DNA of 64,000 nucleotides from Streptomyces yatensis (lineage in GTDB: Bacteria > Actinomycetota > Actinomycetes > Streptomycetales > Streptomycetaceae), in contig NZ_CP072941.1 in the NCBI RefSeq assembly GCF_018069625.1, positions 8,742,001-8,806,000 on the forward strand, given 5' to 3'. The notes beneath the pieces were generated by a model that worked only from the letters and a program-made list of their open reading frames with translations, searched no databases and was not told where the DNA came from. Of this stretch, positions 59,328 to 64,000 are shown piece after piece. A program made the translations under genes and the position numbers. Position 1 is the first letter of the stretch, and every line of letters starts with the position of its first letter.

Positions 59328-59567
59328 CCGGGTCGCTCGGGGAAGCCGGGCCGCGCGGTGTTCTTCGCCGTACCGGCCGTCGCCGCCCGGCTCGTCCGCC
59401 GCACCGCGTCCGGGCCGCCCGGGCGCTGTGCCTATTGTGGAGCGATCTTGTGAGACTCGGACGCGTTCGTGAACCTCACCCGCCGCCGACTCGTCATCCA
59501 GGGTCGGAGCACCCGGATGTCCTCGCAACGGAGCGGAGGCACCGCGTGTCCAACTGCCCCACGAAGA

Positions 59568-60470
59568 ATGGACAAGCGCACCATGGGTCGACACCGACGA
59601 ATAACCCAGCCTCCCCGGAACACCCTGGCGACAAGAGCGGCGCTGGCCGCAGGGGTGCTCGTGCCGACGATCGCCTCAGTGGGGTCGGCCCACGCCGCCA
59701 CCCCGCAGGCGGCGATCTGCACCTCGGACCGGCCGGAACTCGCCCACAAGCTCTCCGAGGACATCAACTCGGCACTGGACGGCTCCGCCGCCACCACGGC
59801 GATCAGCCTCCACGACCGCACCACGAACACCACCTGCACACTGGACGCCGACCGGCACTTCGACTCCGCCAGCACGGTCAAGGTGACCGTGCTCAGCACC
59901 CTGCTGTGGGACGCGCAGAAGGACGATCGCGCCCTGACGCAGGAGGAGAAGGACCGTGCCACCGCCATGATCACCGAGTCCGACAACGACGCCACCACCG
60001 CGTTGTGGAAGCAGCTCGGGGCGGACAAGATCAATGGATTCCTGCAGACCGCGGGGATGACCAACACCGTCCTCGACAGCGAGGGCCACTGGGGGCTCAC
60101 CCAGATCACCGCGAACGACGAGGAAAAGCTCCTCCAACTGGTGACCCACACCAACCCGGTGCTCAGCGATGACTCCCGCGCCTACATCCTGAAGCTGACG
60201 TCCGAGGTCATCCCCTCGCAGCGCTGGGGCACCCCGGCCGGCGCGCCGGGCGACGCACAGGTGCATGTGAAGAACGGCTGGCTGGAGCGGGCCACGAACG
60301 GCTGGCGTGTGCACAGCCTCGGCGCCTTCACCGGCGGCGACCACGACTACACGATCACGGTGCTCTCGCAGGACAACGCCACGATGGACGACGGCATCGC
60401 CAACATCGAGGGCATCGCCCGCGCGGTCCACGAGAACCTCAACGCGCCGGTGTCCGGCGCTCAGTCGTAA
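59568..60470 (+). CDS. class A beta-lactamase-like serine hydrolase, exported
   Basis: A 300-residue precursor with signal peptide ending VGSAHA. The serine beta-lactamase fold has STVK in FDSASTVKVTVLS (SxxK), SDN in ITESDNDATTALW and, in place of KTG, KNG in HVKNGWLERATNG. A class A Glu166 equivalent is not apparent. These features fit the Streptomyces group of beta-lactamase-related serine hydrolases rather than a true lactamase; beta-lactam hydrolysis is doubtful. The start at 59568 is approximate because no ribosome site is strong. Confidence 0.83.
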   Translation: MDKRTMGRHRRITQPPRNTLATRAALAAGVLVPTIASVGSAHAATPQAAICTSDRPELAHKLSEDINSALDGSAATTAISLHDRTTNTTCTLDADRHFDSASTVKVTVLSTLLWDAQKDDRALTQEEKDRATAMITESDNDATTALWKQLGADKINGFLQTAGMTNTVLDSEGHWGLTQITANDEEKLLQLVTHTNPVLSDDSRAYILKLTSEVIPSQRWGTPAGAPGDAQVHVKNGWLERATNGWRVHSLGAFTGGDHDYTITVLSQDNATMDDGIANIEGIARAVHENLNAPVSGAQS

Positions 60471-60480
60471 GGCAGCCGCC

Positions 60481-60518
60481 CCCCGGCCGGGGCCACTTCC
60501 CGCGAGCCCCGGCCGGGG
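60481..60518 (+). terminator. terminator after the serine hydrolase gene
   Basis: CCCCGGCCGGGGC and GCCCCGGCCGGGG pair over 13 bases with a 12-base loop. Each arm is also nearly self-complementary. Confidence 0.7.
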
Positions 60519-60592
60519 CCCGAGTCTGGAGCGGACCTCCCGCCATCTGTTTGTATGTCCTGGACGGAGCCGATTCAGGAGGTGGCGGACAC

Positions 60593-61237
60593 GTGGTGTC
60601 CACGGAGAGTGTTCTCACGTTCGCGGCGATGTCGCTCTTGGTGATCGTGATCCCGGGGCCGAGTGTGCTGTTCGTGGTCGGCAGGGCCCTCGCGCACGGC
60701 CGCCGCACGGCGCTCGCCACGGTCCTCGGCAACGTGATCGGCTGCTACGCCTTGGTGGTCGCCGTGGCGTGGGGCCTCGGCGCGCTGGTGCAGAGCTCGG
60801 TGGCGCTGTTCGTGGGTGTCAAGCTGGCAGGAGCGGCGTATCTCGTCTACCTGGGGGTGCAGGCGTTCCGGCACCGCGGGGAGATGCGCGTGGCGAACAT
60901 GACCGCCCCGGCCGAAGAGCGGCGCGGTGATCTGCGGTCGATCCTGGACGGCATGGTGGTGGGTGTCACCAACCCGAAGGGCATCGTCTTCTTCGCGGCG
61001 GTGCTGCCGCAGTTCGTCGACCACTCGGCGGGGCATCTTCCCGTCCAGATGATGGTGCTGGGCCTGGTCCCGGTCACCATCGGCCTGGTGACGGACACCC
61101 TGTGGGGACTGGGCGCCTCGGCCGCCCGCTCCTGGTTCGCCCGCTCGGACCGCCGCCTGTCGATGGTCGGCGGGGCGGGCGGTCTCGCGATGATCGGCCT
61201 GGGCGTGACGGTGGCGGCGACCGGCCGCGCCGACTGA
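60593..61237 (+). CDS. LysE family exporter
   Basis: A 214-residue membrane protein with the six-helix LysE/RhtB pattern. The N-terminal signature VIVIPGPSVLFVVGRALAHG matches the family's PGP motif. GVTNPKGIVFFAAVLPQFVD and VTDTLWGLGASAARSWF are typical later segments. AGGAGG lies upstream (10-base spacing) of the GTG at 60593; a GTG one codon later is possible. It exports an amino acid or similar amphipathic small molecule. Confidence 0.9.
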   Translation: MVSTESVLTFAAMSLLVIVIPGPSVLFVVGRALAHGRRTALATVLGNVIGCYALVVAVAWGLGALVQSSVALFVGVKLAGAAYLVYLGVQAFRHRGEMRVANMTAPAEERRGDLRSILDGMVVGVTNPKGIVFFAAVLPQFVDHSAGHLPVQMMVLGLVPVTIGLVTDTLWGLGASAARSWFARSDRRLSMVGGAGGLAMIGLGVTVAATGRAD

Positions 61238-61362
61238 GGAGTGCCCGGGGCATCCTCAGGGGGCGAGGCCGACCGGATCCGTCCGCGAAGACCGGATCGA
61301 CCTGAGTCTGTCGCGCATCGTCTTATGCATGTGCGGGGCACCTCACCCAGTGGCCAATTCGG

Positions 61363-61399
61363 TTGCCGAGAAACGATCTGGCAGCCTACCGTCGGGTCC
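61363..61399 (+). promoter_or_regulatory. promoter of the M24-fold gene, probably leaderless mRNA
   Basis: TTGCCG (61363-61368) and TACCGT (61387-61392) are 18 bases apart. The ATG at 61400 falls 8 bases after the -10, where transcription should start. There is no ribosome site. Confidence 0.55.
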
Positions 61400-62092
61400 A
61401 TGGCGGACGACGAACCCACCCGCGCGGCACGGTTGCTGGATGCCCAGGCGAAGGCCGTGCGACTGTTCGCGGAGATCGAGCAGCGCGGGCTGGTGGCGCC
61501 GGGCGAGGGGGAGCGGGCGGTCAGCGACCGGATCCGCGATCTGGCGAACGAGATGTTCGGCACCACCCGGCACTGGCACAAGCGGATCGTGCGCTCGGGC
61601 CCGAACACGCTCCTGCCGTACCGGGAGAACCCGCCGGACCGGGTGATCGGCACGGACGACATCGTGTTCGCCGACCTCGGGCCGATCTTCGAGGAGTACG
61701 AGGCCGACTTCGGCCGGACCTTCGTCCTCGGCGAGGACCCCGTCAAGCGGCGGCTGCGGGACGATCTGCCCACGGTCTTCGACGCCGGCAGGCGGTTCTT
61801 CGAGAGCGACCCGGAGATCACCGGGAAGCGGCTGCACGCCGAGGTGGAGCGGCTGGCCGCCGAGGCCGGATGGGAGCTGGGCGGCTGGCACGCCGGCCAT
61901 CTGGTCGGGGAGTTCCCGCACGAGACGATCGAGGGCGCGCACGTGGAGTCGTACATCACGCCCGACAACGACACCCCGCTGCGCCGCACCGACAAGGCCG
62001 GACGCCGCTGCCACTGGATCCTGGAGATCCACCTCGTCGACCGGGAACGGGAGTTCGGCGGCTTCTACGAGGAACTGCTCACCCTGGGCTGA
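61400..62092 (+). CDS. M24 family aminopeptidase-like protein
   Basis: A 230-residue pita-bread-fold protein. The metal-ligand pattern of M24 peptidases is present in DDIVFADLGPIFEEYEADFGR (Asp pair), WHAGHLVGEFPHE (His) and the final Glu-containing segment ILEIHLVD. It lacks the N-terminal domain of prolidases, giving about half the usual size, as in creatinase-like or single-domain proteins. Peptidase versus other function is uncertain. Its end overlaps the converging MFS gene by 28 bases. Confidence 0.82.
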   Translation: MADDEPTRAARLLDAQAKAVRLFAEIEQRGLVAPGEGERAVSDRIRDLANEMFGTTRHWHKRIVRSGPNTLLPYRENPPDRVIGTDDIVFADLGPIFEEYEADFGRTFVLGEDPVKRRLRDDLPTVFDAGRRFFESDPEITGKRLHAEVERLAAEAGWELGGWHAGHLVGEFPHETIEGAHVESYITPDNDTPLRRTDKAGRRCHWILEIHLVDREREFGGFYEELLTLG

Positions 62093-63396
62093 TCCGCCTG
62101 TCCCCGCGCCCGTGGCCGGTCGGCCTGATGTGGGCGGCGGGGCAGCAGTGCCACCGCGAGGGCCGGGACGACGGCGAGAACGAGCCAGGGCGCGGCGGGC
62201 GGAAGGCCGAGGTCGAGCAGGGAGCCGGTGGCCGAACTGCCGATGAGGACGATCAGGCCGGCGACGGACGACAGCGCGCCGGTGTAGAGGCCGAGCCGCC
62301 CGTCCTCGGCGAGGTCGGGCACCCAGGCGCGGGCGGCCGGGACGACCAGCATCTGGCCGAGGGTGAGCAGCACGACATAGCCCGCGGCGGGCAGCAATGC
62401 GACGGTGCCCGTCCAGGCGGCGGGGCGCGCGGCGGCCACCACCGCGAAACCGGCGGCGATGAGAAGCAGTCCGATGGTCATCGAGCGGCGCAGGTCGAGC
62501 CGGCTGCCCGCCCAGTGGGTGAGCGGGAGCTGGGCGAAGACGACCAGCAGCGAGGACAGGGCGAACAGCCACGACAGCGGCACCTGGGAGCCCGCCGCCC
62601 GCTCCACCTCGGCCGGCAGGGCCAGATAGAGCTGGTTGTAGGCGAGCAGATAGGTGCCGTACGCGCAGCACAGCGCGAGGAATCGCCGGTTGCGCACCAT
62701 CGCGCGGACGCCGCCCCGCTCCCGGTTACGGACCCGGCCCGGGATGTGCTGCGGCATCAGCCACGCATGCCCGGCGAGGACGAGGAGGAAGACCCCGGCC
62801 CCGGCGAGGCACGCGGTGCGGAAGTCCACGCCGAGCAGCAGACCGCCGAGGAGGGGGCCGACGAAGGTACCGGCCTGGCCGGAGACGGTGAACAGGGCCA
62901 GGACCCGGGTGCGCGAACCGTGGCCCTCCTCCTCCCAGGCCACCGCCTGCCGGGCCACTTCCGATTCCACCGCGGGGGAGAACAGCGCGGCCGCGAAGCC
63001 GATCAGCAGCACCGCGCCGATCACCGCCCAGGTCCGCTCCGCATGGCCGAGCCAGACGAAACCCGCGATCCGCGCGACACACCCGGTCAGCACCACCGGG
63101 CGCACACCGTAACGGTCCACCAGCCAGCCGCCGACCACGAACAGCCCCTGCTGGCTGAAGGTCCGCAGACCGAGGACGAATCCGACCATCCACCCCGCCA
63201 TGCCGATCGCGGTGCCGAGGTATTCGGCGAGGAAGGGCAGGACCGCGAAGAAGCCGATGTTGAAGGCGAGTTGGGTCAGGATCAGCAGCCGCAGAAGCGG
63301 AGACAGTTGCTTCCAGGTGCGCTCGCGCGGGGACTTCGGGGGCGGCGCCGTCCGGGCGGCTCGGCCGGCCAGCGCGCGGCGGATCAGCTCCGTCAT
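62065..63396 (-). CDS. MFS transporter
   Basis: A 443-residue major facilitator with about twelve helices. The loop 2-3 motif is GGWLVDRYGVRPVVLTGCVA, and TVSGQAGTFVGPLLGGLLLG corresponds to the helix 5 motif of efflux pumps. Its resemblance is to the MdtH/DHA1 drug-efflux branch. A basic tail closes the protein. It converges with the M24-fold gene. Confidence 0.88.
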   Translation of the reverse strand: MTELIRRALAGRAARTAPPPKSPRERTWKQLSPLLRLLILTQLAFNIGFFAVLPFLAEYLGTAIGMAGWMVGFVLGLRTFSQQGLFVVGGWLVDRYGVRPVVLTGCVARIAGFVWLGHAERTWAVIGAVLLIGFAAALFSPAVESEVARQAVAWEEEGHGSRTRVLALFTVSGQAGTFVGPLLGGLLLGVDFRTACLAGAGVFLLVLAGHAWLMPQHIPGRVRNRERGGVRAMVRNRRFLALCCAYGTYLLAYNQLYLALPAEVERAAGSQVPLSWLFALSSLLVVFAQLPLTHWAGSRLDLRRSMTIGLLLIAAGFAVVAAARPAAWTGTVALLPAAGYVVLLTLGQMLVVPAARAWVPDLAEDGRLGLYTGALSSVAGLIVLIGSSATGSLLDLGLPPAAPWLVLAVVPALAVALLPRRPHQADRPRARGQADQPRVSSSS

Positions 63397-63578
63397 GGGG
63401 CGTCGTCCGGGAGGGATCCGAGGCTGATGCGCATCTCCTGCATCAGCACAGCGTAGGCAACAAGCTCCAGCGCGGAGGCGACCGCCCTGCCCCGGACGGC
63501 GTGGCGCCTTCCGGGGCAGCGGCGGCTCGCCCCGCGGGCGATCGCGACGTGCGGTGGATTACGACGTGTGGCGCACGT

Positions 63579-64000
63579 CTACACCACGCCGTCGATGAAC
63601 GCCGCGCGGATGCCGTCGACATCGGAGCCGAGCAGGCCCAGCGTCTTCGCCGTGCGGCCGCCGGCCACGAAGTCCTGTCCGCACAGGGGCCCGCTCAGGG
63701 CGATGAACGAGTCGGTCAGGGGCACGGAGAGTCCGATCTGCGCGGCCAGCGAACTCCAGATGACCAGTCCGAAGGGGATGTCCTCGGTGAAGTACCGGTG
63801 CTTGATCGAGTCGGGTTCGGGGAATGCCTGACGGCCGTAGCCCTGCACGATGCGCTCGACGAAGCTGCCCTCGGACACCTCGTAGGCGGTGTTGAGGAAG
63901 TCCCAGAAGCTGGCCGCCTTCACGCCGAGGGCGTCCGCCAGGGCGAGGCGTTCGCGGTCCAGGGCGTCGATGACCTCGGCGATGCGCGGGGTCACCAGGC
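63579..64000 (-). CDS. opine-dehydrogenase-like protein, C-terminal part (5' end outside window)
   Basis: About 140 C-terminal residues of a frame still open at base 64000. The segment ALGVKAASFWDFLNTAYEVS, GYGRQAFPEPDSIKHRYFTE and IPFGLVIWSSLAAQIGLSVP match the C-terminal helical domain of the NAD/NADP octopine/nopaline dehydrogenase family, with the catalytic-type His in SIKHRYFTED. Family members reductively couple an amino acid to a keto acid. The Rossmann half is beyond the window. Confidence 0.8.
   Translation of the reverse strand, partial: LVTPRIAEVIDALDRERLALADALGVKAASFWDFLNTAYEVSEGSFVERIVQGYGRQAFPEPDSIKHRYFTEDIPFGLVIWSSLAAQIGLSVPLTDSFIALSGPLCGQDFVAGGRTAKTLGLLGSDVDGIRAAFIDGVV

Noticed and set aside
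61363..63456. 697-codon plus-strand frame over the MFS gene
   Set aside because: It is antisense to a convincing twelve-helix transporter and has Glu/Gln/Gly/Arg-rich low-complexity translation.
1..64000. Search for mobile elements, attachment sites and RNA genes
   Set aside because: No transposase, integrase or recombinase motif, no terminal inverted repeats, and no tRNA- or rRNA-like sequence was recognised by eye; covariance-model tools could still find small RNAs.

Overview
The window looks like a piece of a Streptomyces (or very close actinomycete) chromosome. It has very high G+C with strong third-position GC bias, GTG and TTG starts, mycothiol- and F420-type enzymes, a secreted chitin-active LPMO with DasR-like operator sequences, and many TetR, PucR, AraC and LuxR-type regulators. 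I see no rRNA, tRNA, CRISPR array, transposase or integrase. The DNA is accessory and metabolic in character rather than one large biosynthetic cluster. Both ends cut a gene: aconitase on the left and an opine-dehydrogenase-like protein on the right.

Layout. 1-8.3 kb: 3' end of aconitase, a PucR regulator, an alpha/beta hydrolase with an in-frame TGA near its expected N terminus, a secreted type-2 PHA depolymerase-like esterase, YceI, a lipoprotein sulfatase, an MsnO8-type flavin monooxygenase and an F420/FMN split-barrel oxidoreductase. 8.4-17.2 kb: a 1308-residue CHAT-domain protein, a decayed LuxR fragment, a mycothiol-dependent maleylpyruvate isomerase relative, an Rrf2 regulator, and a divergent fusion of an FAD/NAD(P)-binding protein to a TTC38-like TPR domain. 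17.3-22.9 kb: a single-domain AA10 LPMO under DasR-like sites, a TetR-controlled cupin/hydrolase pair, a DUF418 membrane protein divergent from a second TetR regulator, and an RsbW-like ATPase. 23.0-26.0 kb: an SsuABC-type importer behind a 27-residue cysteine leader peptide.

26.0-36.4 kb: a YjbQ protein, a two-EF-hand protein, a FtsX-type ABC exporter divergent from a histidine kinase/response regulator pair, then two D,D-carboxypeptidases (S13 and S11) flanking a DUF1996 protein, separated by strong bidirectional terminators. 36.4-44.5 kb: HAD phosphatase, small membrane-anchored protein, beta-propeller lactonase with another DasR-like site, sirohydrochlorin chelatase-like protein, N-acetylglucosamine kinase-like protein with low-complexity insertions, scramblase-like protein, uracil-DNA glycosylase and a BNR-repeat protein. 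44.7-51.8 kb: old yellow enzyme and ArsR regulator sharing a 20-bp operator, an NCS2 nucleobase permease, an FprA-type ferredoxin reductase, DUF305 lipoprotein and LVIVD-repeat protein. 51.8-64 kb: TetR, HAD, a periplasmic-binding-fold protein, SnoaL, FAD monooxygenase/TetR pair, AraC/hydrolase pair, a beta-lactamase-like serine hydrolase, LysE exporter, M24-fold protein, MFS transporter and the partial dehydrogenase.

The best candidates for something not yet described are the FAD-TTC38 fusion with its operator-covered promoter, the CHAT protein, and the regulatory DNA: the paired OYE/ArsR operators, the two DasR-like loci, and the cysteine leader peptide. Functions of most individual enzymes are family-level calls made by eye; no database search was run.
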